A stretch of 64,000 bases of DNA, taken from assembly GCA_033002965.1 (NCBI GenBank), contig JAURVB010003124.1, forward strand, positions 248,001 to 312,000, in the 5' to 3' direction. The first letter of the stretch is position 1, and every line of letters begins with the position of its first letter. This document shows, one piece after another, positions 34,740-46,012 of the stretch. A program made the translations under genes and the position numbers. Source of the DNA: Piper betle. Taxonomy: Eukaryota > Streptophyta > Magnoliopsida > Piperales > Piperaceae. The notes below the pieces were generated by a model, which was given only the letters and a program-made list of their open reading frames with translations, ran no database searches and was not told where the DNA came from.

Positions 34740-35783
34740 ATAAGAACTTTATTACGTCACGACTTGAATCAATTTTTTATTACAAAATAAATGTTTAAAA
34801 AATAAAATAATTTGGTAATAAAAACTTGATTGAGGTCTCGATTTGAGTCAATATTACGAATTAAATTAAAAAATAAAATAATTTTGTAATAAAAACTTGA
34901 CTTAATCCGAGGATCGAGTCAAGTTTTTATTACAAAATTAATTAAAAAAATAAAATCATTTTGTAATAAAAATTTGACTCGGTCCCGATTCGAGTCAATA
35001 CTACGAATTAAATTTAAAAATAAAATAAAATAATTTTGTAATAAAAACTTGACTCGATCTTGCATGGGACCGAGTCAAGTTTTTATTACAAAATAAATTT
35101 TAAAAAATAAAATAATTTCGTAATAAAAACTTGACTCAACCCTAATTCAAGTCAGTATTACAAATTAAAATTAAAAATAAAATAAAATAAAATTGTAATA
35201 AAATCTTGACTCGGGCCTGAACGAGTCAACGTTTTATTACAAAATAAATTTTAAAAATAAAATAATTTGGTATTAAAAAATTTACTCGGTCCCAATTTGA
35301 GTTAATATTATGAATTAAATTTTTAAAAAATAAATTTATATTTGTAATAAAATAATTTCTGTGCAAGACCGAGTAAAGTTTTTATTACAAAATATATTTA
35401 TTTTATTTTTAAATTTAATTCATAATATTGAATCAAATCGGGATCGAGTCAAGTTTTTATTACAAAATTATTTTATTTTATTTTTAAATTTAATTCATAA
35501 TATTGACTCGAATCAAGACCAAGTCAAGTTTTATTATGAAATTATTTTATTTTTAAAATTTATTTTGTAATAAAACCTTGACTCGATCTTGTGGAGGACC
35601 GAGTCAAGTTTTTATTACAAAATTATTTTATTTTTTCTAAAAATTTAATTTGTAATATTGACTCAAATTGGGACCAAGTCAAATTTTTATTACAAAATTA
35701 TTTTATTTTTTTAAAATTTATTTCGTAATAAAAAAATTGACTCGAGTCGTGACCAAGTAAAGTTTTTATTATAATTCTACCCT
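34740..35783. repeat. GACTCGAGTC array of element IV
   Basis: The same unit as in elements I and III. Forward units dominate up to about 35350 and reverse units after it, though here single units of opposite sense are interleaved (for example near 34915 and 35075). Confidence 0.85.
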
Positions 35784-36010
35784 CCCCTGTTTCTTCCCCC
35801 CTTCTATTTTACCACGCCACCCCATTGCTGGCGACCTCGCCGCCGGCCACCCTCGAGGAGGGGGGGGTGCGTTGTGGGGATCGTGAGGGTGGGGCGGCGG
35901 CTGTAAGCAGGGACGAGGGAAGGGGACGGTGGAATGGGAACGCGAGGGGTGGAGCGGTGGCGGTCCGAGGTGGGGGCGACGGGGGGGGGGGTGGGGGTGG
36001 GCGGGGGGGG

Positions 36011-38997
36011 TGTAAAACCCACGATTCGAGTTAGGGTTTTATATTCAGAACCGGTCGGGTCGACCATTATTTTTCGAGTTGAGTCAGTTTCAGGACACGC
36101 GTACCGAGCCGACGCCGGTCACGTGTATGAGCTATGAGGGTCATGCGTACCCAAGTATATGATGATAACGTCATGAACACAGCAGAACAGAATGAGTTAT
36201 CAGAATATATGAGAGTATGCCAGTGATTTTTTTTATTTTTATATATAGTGGATCGTAGAATTAGTTTTAGGCCGTTTACCGCGTTAGGACGCGTTACGGG
36301 CAGTTTGGGTGGGTTGATAGTTCTAGAGCATATCATTATGATTTTTTTGTGTTGTTTGATTTTATAGGATTTTTCCCAAATTTTTTGGAATTTTTTTATG
36401 ACTTAAATATTATTTTGACTCGAGTCGGAGACGAGTCAAGTAATATTTACGAGTTTGCCACCACACACACCCCCGACCATTGCTTTTCTTCCCGAAACCC
36501 TTACCTCGACGCGCCGCCACTGCGCGTCGCCGCCGCCGCCGCTGCCGCCGCCGCCCGGCACGTCGATGGTCGCCGCCTAGCCCGACGACGGCGTCGCCGT
36601 GCCGCCCCGACCAGCCCCGGCCACCATGTGGCCGCCGCGACGCCGGAACGCCTCGCCAATTGCCGCGCCGCGTTCCGTTTTCGTCGGCGATTGCGCCGCC
36701 GGCGATCGTCGCCGCCATGATCAGGAGGTCGGCTCAGCGCCCTCAGCCCTCCAGCGACCCTCCCCGACCGGCACGGAGGCCAGCGCCGCCCAGGGCGGCC
36801 GGATCGAGCCACCCATCGCCGCCGGCTCTGTTTTAGCCTTTTTCCGGCGAGCCACCGCCTCGGCCGACCGCGTCGACCTCATAGATGAGTCGGGCTCGCC
36901 GAGCCGGTTCCAATGGTACCCTATATGACCCCTATCCAGCTAGTAGACGCCGATGGCGATTGTCGCCGGAAAACCACCGGAAGTCGCCGGAAAACCGCCA
37001 TTAGCTGCCGGAAAACCGCCGGAAAATCGGAATTTCTGGAATTCGCCGGAATTCACCGGATCTTCCGCGGGGCTCACCCAGTGGAGCCCGATCGAGCTTC
37101 GGACGCCGATGAGCGCCGAATTTGAGCTCCGAGATGCGCGACGGAACCCTAGCCGTCGCCGATTGCCGACGACGTGAGGTATAATTACCTCCGATTGATT
37201 TATTTAAAATTGATGATAATTGTTAGCATAGCATGCTAGGGTTAATTAATTATCATGATTAATGTTTTGACCATGAATAAAGTAAAGATGTGCATGATGA
37301 GATTATTAGTGAATGAAGTGATCTAATGAGATGAATTGTGTATGAACATGTTAATCTAGTACGATGCAACTTAGAAGAACAGAATAAGATATGGTATGAG
37401 TAGTTGAGTTAGGATTATTTATTCTTATAATTATTTGATGGTTATTTTGATGATGATTCTGTGTTTAATTGTGTTGAGTTTGATGCATCATTTAGTTAGC
37501 GGGCGTTAGTATTTAGTTTTGATGTGTAGGTACGGAATAGGAGCTCGCCGCCTAGGCGCGATGACACGCTTGGAGCTTCTACCAGGTCCGTTTAGGACTC
37601 GTCTTGTTTTACGCTCTTCTATTGTATGTTTATTTTATTATTGCAGGGCGGGTTAAGTGGCGTTTTATTGGATCCCACTTAACTCGGGCCATTTAATCGA
37701 ATATTTCCGGATTAATAACCCCTCGAGGATGAGATCCCTCGAGGATGATTTCGAAAACAAGATCCACCACAAGTTGCCTTCGGGCCTATTATATGAATCC
37801 CTTCCCAGGCCTATATATATAGTTTTATCGAGTTTTCAGTGAGACGAGAGATGGAGAAACCGACTGCACGTACCATGCAGAGGATGCCGTGACAGTCAAA
37901 GCGGGCTCTGGATTAGTGCCAGCGGACTGTTCCATTCCCGAGGGATCCTGACAACTCCGCGTTTGAGTTCCTCACACCCGGAGAACGTGGAGGTTTACGG
38001 GTACTGTTTAGTACAGCGCATGTCCGGACTTGTGGTTCAAAGGGTACTAAAGGCGACTGCCTGAGAGTACTCGGCCTTCGTGCTCAAGGCCAGGAGAGAT
38101 ATGGAGGTAAGGAGAGGGCTTAGGATAAAGTTTCACGAGAAGTACTGAAAAAGAAGTGCTGAGAGTAGCACAGTACCAGCAGCAGAGCAGTAAGTTCGGG
38201 ATGCTACCGGGTCTGCAGCCCAGTGGCTCCTCAGTAGTGCCCTTCAGAGTGTTCACGTGGAGTATGATGCTTTCTTTCATATGAGAGTTTGCTCTCATAG
38301 CCAGCTTGTTATAGTTATTTTATTTTCCGGACCAGTAACGCTTGTTACTGACGTTTTTCTTATATATATGTAGGTGATAAGCACGAGTTGGAGGAGCCAG
38401 CTTGGACGGAGGAGCATTGTGGTCGCTTGCACACATGTCAGTTGATTGAGTGTTTATATTTTATTTATGATGCTTTTATATTGTGAATGATGTGAAATGC
38501 TAAGATATGATAGGATATGATTAAATGCAATGAGATAATGTTATGACATGATGAAAAACTAAGATATAATGACAAGAGGTGAAACATGAATCAGAGTGCG
38601 CAGTGGAAGCGTTGAGGGTTGAAACCCAAGCTTCAGAATGAGTGTATAGTAGATTAGATTCTGTGTGAATGAAATTGTTTGATACTTGGTTATATATATT
38701 TTTATATGTATATTTGACAGGGTGGCCCCTAATCGTATTTTTAGGGGAAATTCTGTCTGTCATATTTCAAAATTTTTATTAAATTTTATCGGGATTGTTT
38801 TGGTGTGTACTCTGATTGCATATCATTCATGTAGTACCATGTTAGGGTTTTTGCATTCATCCATGCTTGAGAGTTGTATCTTCATCTTAAGACGCCGAGA
38901 TTGGATCCGCATGAGTAGGTTCGGGTTAGCGGACCTAACCGGGGCCAGTAACATCCCGGTTCAGTTCACGAGCGTGAACCGGATTTGGGGTGTTACA
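36011..38997 (+). mobile_element. Solo LTR, ~3.0-kb family, TSD GGGGG
   Basis: Begins TGTAAAACCCACGATTCG and ends GGATTTGGGGTGTTACA. GGGGG precedes it (36006-36010) and follows it (38998-39002). No primer binding site or internal region follows. Long stretches (about 37490-38260) are nearly identical to 9940-10710, including an identical 61-codon frame, which points to recent activity. The GACTCGAGTC module is at 36415-36460. Confidence 0.93.
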
Positions 38998-39426
38998 GGG
39001 GGTGTGTGAAAAACGGGAGAAGGGGGTGGGTAAGAATTTTGATTGTGGGCCACTGGATTTGGATCCAATGGTCCACAATCAAATATGCTGCTATGCGCCG
39101 CATTCAGCGCATAGCAGAATTCCTGTATATATATAGAAAAGTTTATATGAGCCCAAGACAAAAAAAGTTTCCTACCTCAAATTAATTTGGGTCGTTCAAT
39201 TATAAGGATGATCTAGATTAACTGTATCTTAAAAATAAATTTAAATCTCCTTGCCCGCTTCCACTAAGCTATGATGTCAATGGCGATCAGACAAGGCTGT
39301 TTCCGGCTAGATTTGGCCACATGACCTACTTTGGTAGCATGGTGCAAAACCCATGACTTGAGTTTGAGTTTTACTCTAGTGAACCAGTCGATTCGAGTCG
39401 AGTGAATTTCATGACCCGTGTGTTAA

Positions 39427-39926
39427 GCCGACGCCAACCGTGTTTCATGAGCAATGAGGGTCAAATGTACCTGAGTATATGATGGTAACATCAAAAAAAT
39501 AATGAAAAATGAGTCATCAGAGTATCTAACAGTATGCTGATATTTTTTTGTGTATTTGATCGTAGAATTAATTTTAGGTCAAATAACGCATTAGGAAGTG
39601 CTATATAACAGTTTGGGTGAGTTATTAGTTATATAATATGTCATTTTGATGTTATGGATTGTATTATATTTTATCTGCCGACGCCAACCGTGTTTCATGA
39701 GCAATGAGGGTCAAATGTACCTGAGTATATGATGGTAACATCAAAAAAATAATGAAAAATGAGTCATCAGAGTATCTAACAGTATGCTGATATTTTTTTG
39801 TGTATTTGATCGTAGACTTAATTTTAGGTCAAATAATGCATTAGGAAGTGCTATATAACAGTTTGGGTGAGTTATTAGTTATATAATATGTCATTTTGAT
39901 GTTATGGATTGTATTATATTTTATGA
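39427..39926 (+). repeat. Tandem duplication of 250 bp within the old LTR
   Basis: 39427-39676 and 39677-39926 are nearly identical, with about two differences noticed. They begin GCCGACGCCAACCGTG. The near identity within an otherwise old LTR means the duplication is recent, or an assembly effect. Confidence 0.93.
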
Positions 39927-41059
39927 GATTTTTCCATATTTGTTTGGATTTTTTTGGAATTTATTAGCAGTTAGTTATTATTTTTGACTCGAGTAAGAAT
40001 CAAGTTAACTTTTATTCACGAGATTGCCAGCCAAACCCTCCCCAACTCCTTTCTCCCCCTAACCCCGATCACCGACACTTCCTCGCCGCTGACGCCGCCT
40101 CCGGCCGCTTTACTGTCGCCAAAGTCCACTGTGTCGTCCCCCATCTTCCTGGCTGCCTCCTAGCCTCCACGACGTCGTTGCGTTCCCGATGTTGTTTCGC
40201 TGTCAGCTGCACCGATCCGCAATTGTCGTGTAACACACCAAATCCGGTTCATACCAGGGAACTGAACTGAAATGTCATTGGTCCTGGTTAGGTTTGCTAA
40301 CCCGAACCCAACCCTGTGGATCTACTCTCGGCATCTCGAAATGGAAGAAGTCTATTACTATGCATGGATGGATGCACAAAAATAAACCTAACATGTTACT
40401 TCATGAATGACATGAAAACTAATTTGCACACCAACAACAATTGCAATAAAATTATTAAAAATTTTATAAAAAATAAAATAGACATGTATACATACTATAT
40501 TTTCCACATACACATTTAATTCTATCACATCAAAACATTCATGACATTTGGGTATTGACCCACTTGTTCATTTTATTCATATTTCACTTTTATCATTCGA
40601 ATTGCACACTAATATCTGTTTCAAATCTTTATATCACTATCCATTTTTATTTATCACAATCTTCATCATAAGTATTTCATTGTTCATAATAACATAACAC
40701 AATTAAAATAGTCAAAATAAATATTTGGTCGGCACGTGTCTGTGCGTGCAAGAAACATCACTGCTCCTCCGTCCAAGCTGACTCATCCTACTCATGATCA
40801 TCACCTACATATATTATAAAAACATGAGTAATAAGTATTATTGGTCCAAAAATACAACTAATATCAAACTGACTATGAGAGCAAACTCTCATATGAAAGA
40901 AAATATTTTTTTTATCGTGAACTCTTTAAAGGGCATCTACTAAACTGAAAGCATCTCTAACTAAACTGATCTGCTGTTGTTGATGCCTCTCTCAACATTT
41001 TCTCATTTCATTATCTGGTCCCTTGGACTACTTGTATATCCTAAGCCCTCTCTATATAC

Positions 41060-41370
41060 CCGCTCGCGTAGCACGATTGTCGGAATTTTCGAGTTCAACT
41101 GGCACATATGGTTGTCGGTAATTCTGGGTTCGACTAGCACGTATGACTATCGGTAATTCCGGCTTCAACTAGCATGTACGGTTGTCGGTATTTCCAACTT
41201 TGACTGGCACGTTTAGCTGTTGGTATTTCTGGCTTTGACTGACACGTGCCCGCTTGCGTAGCACAATTGTTAGTATTTTCGGCTTCGACTAGCAAGTACG
41301 GTTGTCGGTATTTCCGAATTTGACTGGCACATATGGTTGTAGGTATTCACGGCTTCGACTGGCACGTGCC
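41060..41370 (-). repeat. Tandem array inside the reverse LTR
   Basis: Repeats of GGTTGTCGGTATTTCC and TTCGACTGGCACGT. It is the reverse complement of the array at 42026-42380 and continues in a fragment at 43208-43250. Confidence 0.82.
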
Positions 41371-41972
41371 CGTTATTTTTAGTTGAGTTAAGTTTTAATT
41401 ATGAGATGGCCATTCATTTTTCTCGGACGACCATACATTTTTCTCACCGATCATTCGTTTTTCTCATTAACCATTCATTTTTCTCAACTGACTATTCGTT
41501 TTTCTTAGACGTCCACTCGTTTTCTCCCCTTGACATATATATTCCACACTTCTGACATTGTCACCATTCAGCTACCACCATCCTTCTCACCCAACTTCCT
41601 TCTTCTTTTTCTTCCTTCTCTTTTCCCCCACAATCCTCACTCAAGCCAGCCACAACCTTGTCATCATCACCGCATGACTAACGATTAGGTACAAAGTAGG
41701 AGCTCATTGTTTAGACGTTAAGACATGATCAGAGTTTCTACCAGGTCCATTTAGGATTCGTTTCTGACTTTATGATTTATTCTATTGTGTATTGCTTCAC
41801 TATTTGTAGGACAAGTTAAGTTGTGTTTTATCGGATCCCACTTAAACCGGGTCATTGAAACAATCGACCTTCCGGATTAATAACCCTCAAGGATGAGATC
41901 TCTTGAGTATGTTTTCGAAAACAAGATCCACTACAAGTTGCCTTTGGGCCATTATATAAATCCCTACCAAGA

Positions 41973-42006
<34 letters not shown>

Positions 42007-43207
42007 TGTTTTTCGATAACAGTACTACACTAATGGGCATGTGCCAGTCGAAGCCACCGACAACCATACTACGCAAGTAGCATGTGCCAGTCGTAAGTCA
42101 GAAATACCAACAACCATGTTATGCAAGCAGCATGTGCTAGTCGAAACCACTGACAACCATGCTATGCAAGTGGCATGTGCCAGTCGTAAGTTGGAAATAC
42201 CGATAACCATACATGCCAGTCGAAGCCGCTGACAACCATGCTATGCAAGTGGCATGTGCAAGTTGTAAGCTGGAAATACCGACAACCATGTGCCAGTCGT
42301 AGCCGCCAACAACTATGCTACGCAAGTGGCATGTGCTAGTTGTAAGCCGAAAATACCGACAACCATGCTACGCAAGTGGGTATGGAAGTAAGGAAAATGG
42401 CTTCAGGATATGACAGTAGTCCTAAGGGACCAGAAACAGAAATGAGAAAATGCCGAGAGAGGCATTAACAGCAGTAGATCAGTTCAGTTAAAGATGATTC
42501 CAGTTTAGTAGATGCCCTCAGAGATTTCACGATATTTTCTTTCATTCGAGAGTTTGCTCTCATATCCAGTTTGATATTAGTTATATTTTTTGGATAAGTA
42601 ACACTCGTTACTGACGTATTTTTATAATATATTTAGGTAATGATCATGAGTAGGATGAGCCAGTCGGGACAGAGGAGCAGTGAGGTCTCTTGCATACATG
42701 TCAAATGATAAAATATTGTACTATGTTGTCATTATATTGGGAATGATGTGATGTAAAATATGACAATTGAATTCATATATTTTAATAAATATATTTAGAT
42801 ATTGAATAAGTACAGCAAGTAAGACTCAGAATTAAATGTAAAAAGTAATTAGAATGCACAGATGGGTTGAGATCCAATATTTAGAATAAATTATGTAACA
42901 AATTGGAATTTTATGTAAATATCAATATGTGATAATATATATATAATATATATATATATATATCAACTTTATCATTTTTATCAATTTTTATCTTCATTCT
43001 TTTTAATATGAACTGGTTGTCATGTCATTCATGTAGTTGCATGTTAGGTTTATTTTTGTGCATCTATCCATGCATAGTGATAAACATCTTCCATCTCAAG
43101 ATGCTGAGAGTAGATCCACAGGGTTGGGTTCAGGTTAGCCGACCTAAGAAGGACAAGTGGCATTCTGGTTCGGTTCTAAGTGTAAACCGGATTTGGGGTG
43201 TTATACA
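41371..43207 (+). mobile_element. Plus-strand LTR copy nested in the reverse LTR
   Basis: From CGTTATTTTTAGTTGAG to GGATTTGGGGTGTTATA. It is the same short subfamily as its host but lacks the first ~60 bases. No target duplication is visible, so it may have arrived by transposition followed by deletion, or by rearrangement between two opposite LTRs. Confidence 0.68.
42026..42380 (+). repeat. Tandem array inside the nested LTR (~93-bp dimer)
   Basis: Alternating units of about 43 and 50 bases: GCCAGTCGAAGCC...GACAACCATGC and GCCAGTCGTAAG...AAATACCGACAACC, each ending in GCAAGTGGCATGT. The ~3-kb family members lack it at this point. Confidence 0.85.
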
Positions 43208-45714
43208 TATGGTTGTCGGTATTCCTGACTTCGACTGACACATGGTTGTCGATATATATATATCTGGGTAGGGATTTATAAAATAGGCCCGAAGGCAACT
43301 TATGATGGATCTTGTTTTCAAGCACATACTCGAGGGATTTCATCCTCGAGGGTTATAAATCCAAAAACTATTCAACTAAATGACCCGAGCTAAGTGGGAT
43401 CCAATAAAATGCCTCTTAACTTGTCTTGCAAATATTACAGCAATACACAATAGAATAGATCATAAAACAAGAAACGAGTCCTAACCAGACCTGGTAGAAG
43501 CTCCGAGCATGTTTTCGAGCCTAGGAGGTGAGTTCCTAGCCCATACCTAATTGTCAGTCATGCGACAATGGTGACAAGGTTGTGGTTGGCTTGAGTGAGG
43601 ACTGTGGGAGGAGAGAGAAGAAAGAAAAAAGAAGAAGAAACTTAGGTGAGAAGAATGGTGGTGGCTGGATGGTGACAGTGTCAGAAGTGTGGAATAAATA
43701 TATGTTAAGGGGAAAGAAAATTAGTGGTCGGTGAGAAAAATGAATGGTTAGTGAGAAAAACGAATGGTCGGTGAGAAAAACGAATGGTCATCTCGTAGCT
43801 AAAACTTGACTCGACTGAAAATAACGGTCAAACCGACTGGTTCAGACTATAAAACCCTGACTCGAATCATGAGTTTTACACGTCGTGCTACCGTTGCCGC
43901 CCCTTCAACCCCAAGAACCTTTCCCCCACACCATGTGGCACCGCCGAGGTCGGCCAAGGGCCAATCGGCAAGCCGACTAACCACAACCAACTCATGGCCA
44001 CTGTCAACGACCATTGTCGTTGTCGTTGCCCTCACCACCACTGTGGTTACATCAAGCTTGTCGAGCTAGTGCTTGACCCATAGCCTCGATCACCTCGCCG
44101 GAAAAGTTGCCGAAAAGCTGCCAAAAAACTATCGAAAAACCAGATTTGTTAGAATTCGCTGGAAATCGCTAGATTTTCAGCGAAATGTCTCCAGGTGCCA
44201 AATTTGAATCTTGAACTGTGCAACAAACCCTAGTCATCAATGATTGCCGACGTGTGAGGTATAATTAACTCCAACCTAATTATTTAAAAATTGATAATTA
44301 TTAATACAACATGTTAGGATTAGATTGATTGACATAGTAAATTGTTTTCATTGTAAATAAAATGAATTTTTGCGTGATTTGAATGATATAAAATAAATGT
44401 TAATGAACTAATTAAGTAGATTAAGTATAAATTGTTAATTAGATGTGCTGCAACTTAGAAAATCACGATGTAGATTGATGTGAGTGTGATATATGATGTG
44501 TGAATGCATCATAGTGAGCGTTAGTTTTTAGTTTTAATGTGTAGGTACGGAGTAGGAGCTCGTGGCTTAGGTGTGTGGATACGATTGGAAATTCTACCCA
44601 GTCTGTTTAGGACTCGCTTCTGGTTTGACTCATTCACTCTTTCATGATGTGTTTTAACAAGTAAACAGATGTGTTAAGTGGTGGATTTATCATACCCCAC
44701 TCCACATGGGCCATTTAATCGTACAAATTTCATGATTAATAACCCTCGAAGATGAGATCCCTCAAGGTTGTTTTTGAAAAATCAAATCTAGATCATAATG
44801 CCTTTGGGCCCACAATATTAAAATCCCTACCCAAACCTATGTATATATAATTTTATCGTGTTTTCTAGTGAGATGTGAGACAAGGGAGAGTCGACTCATG
44901 CACACTGTGAGCAAGTACGTGCTAGTCTAAGCGGGCTCTGGATTGGTGAGCGGGCTGTTCCATTTCCGAGGGATCTTAACAACTCCACCTTTGAGTTTCT
45001 CAAACCCAGAGAAGTGTGGGGGATTACAGGTATTGCAATACAGTGCATGTCTAGACTTGTGTATTCAAAAGATACTGACGGCAGCACGCCTCAGAGTACT
45101 CGACCTCTATGTTCAGGGCCAGGAGTGATATGGAGGATGTAAATGGCTTTAGGATAATTAATTTTCCCGTGCAAGGGTTAGTTTAAAATTTGTCGAGGCA
45201 TTTGATGAGTCAAAATGGGATGTTGTCGAGCTGAGATCGACGACTCCTAATTAGTGCCCTTACGAGAATTTCTAATGCAAAAGTGCATAAATGATTTCGT
45301 TTAACAGGAGAGTCATCTCTCCTATGCTAGTTTAATTATTAGTTATTTCTTGAATTGTAACACTCGTTATTGATATTTTTGTACTATATATGTAGGTGAA
45401 AAGCAGAATGACTGAGTGCTGTAGGGACTGCACAGGAGTAGCGACGCACCATGCATACATGTACCTGCCGTATGGAATGAATCGCAATGTGGTTTAATGA
45501 ACTATTGGTAATGATTATAGATATATATGCTAGAATGTTTTATTGCAGGAATGTTGTGAGAAAACCATCAATGTTTTTCATGTGATTATAATTGTGAATA
45601 GAACTACAAAGGCTGAGCAATGGAGTCCAGACTCGACTCAAAAGAATAAAAATGATTATCATGTGAATGTTGTGAGAAAGATAGAATGTTTTGGAAATAT
45701 ATTACATTTTATTG

Positions 45715-45756
<42 letters not shown>

Positions 45757-46012
45757 TGTTGTTGACAGGGTAGTCCTTATTGCACTTTTAGAGTGTCCGT
45801 TTTATTTTTAAAAATTAATATTTTTTGAATTTTTAATGAGTGTGTTTTGTTTTGAATATAAATTACATATTATAGCATTCATCTAGAACTACGATAGAGC
45901 CTAAACATCTCATCCATGAATTAAATATTTGCATCATTATCTTGAGATGCCAAGGTTAGATCTGATCGACTTAACCGAATTAAATATATTAGCGAACCGT
46001 TCAATCACCAAT

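Larger units (their letters stand above)
34250..39122. mobile_element. Foldback element IV, split by a solo LTR
   Basis: The left end carries ATTTGATTGTGGGCTGTTTG and GCGGCCCACAATCAAA. The right end, reversed, carries CATATTTGATTGTGGACC and GTGGCCCACAATCAAA, then TTCTTACCCACCCC in both. The right end is followed by (TA)n at 39123. C-rich left arm, central array 34740-35783, G-rich right arm. A solo LTR (36011-38997) with GGGGG duplications sits in the right arm; without it the element is about 1.9 kb. Confidence 0.82.
40229..43880 (-). mobile_element. Reverse LTR of a short subfamily, itself interrupted
   Basis: Starts TGTAACACACCAAATCC and ends GAGTTTTACA, the reverse of the family ends, with TGTCG before and CGTCG after. 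Parts 40229-41370 and 43208-43880 are joined across a plus-strand copy. This subfamily lacks the GC-rich block and has instead repeats of CCATTCGTTTTTCTCA. Confidence 0.78.
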
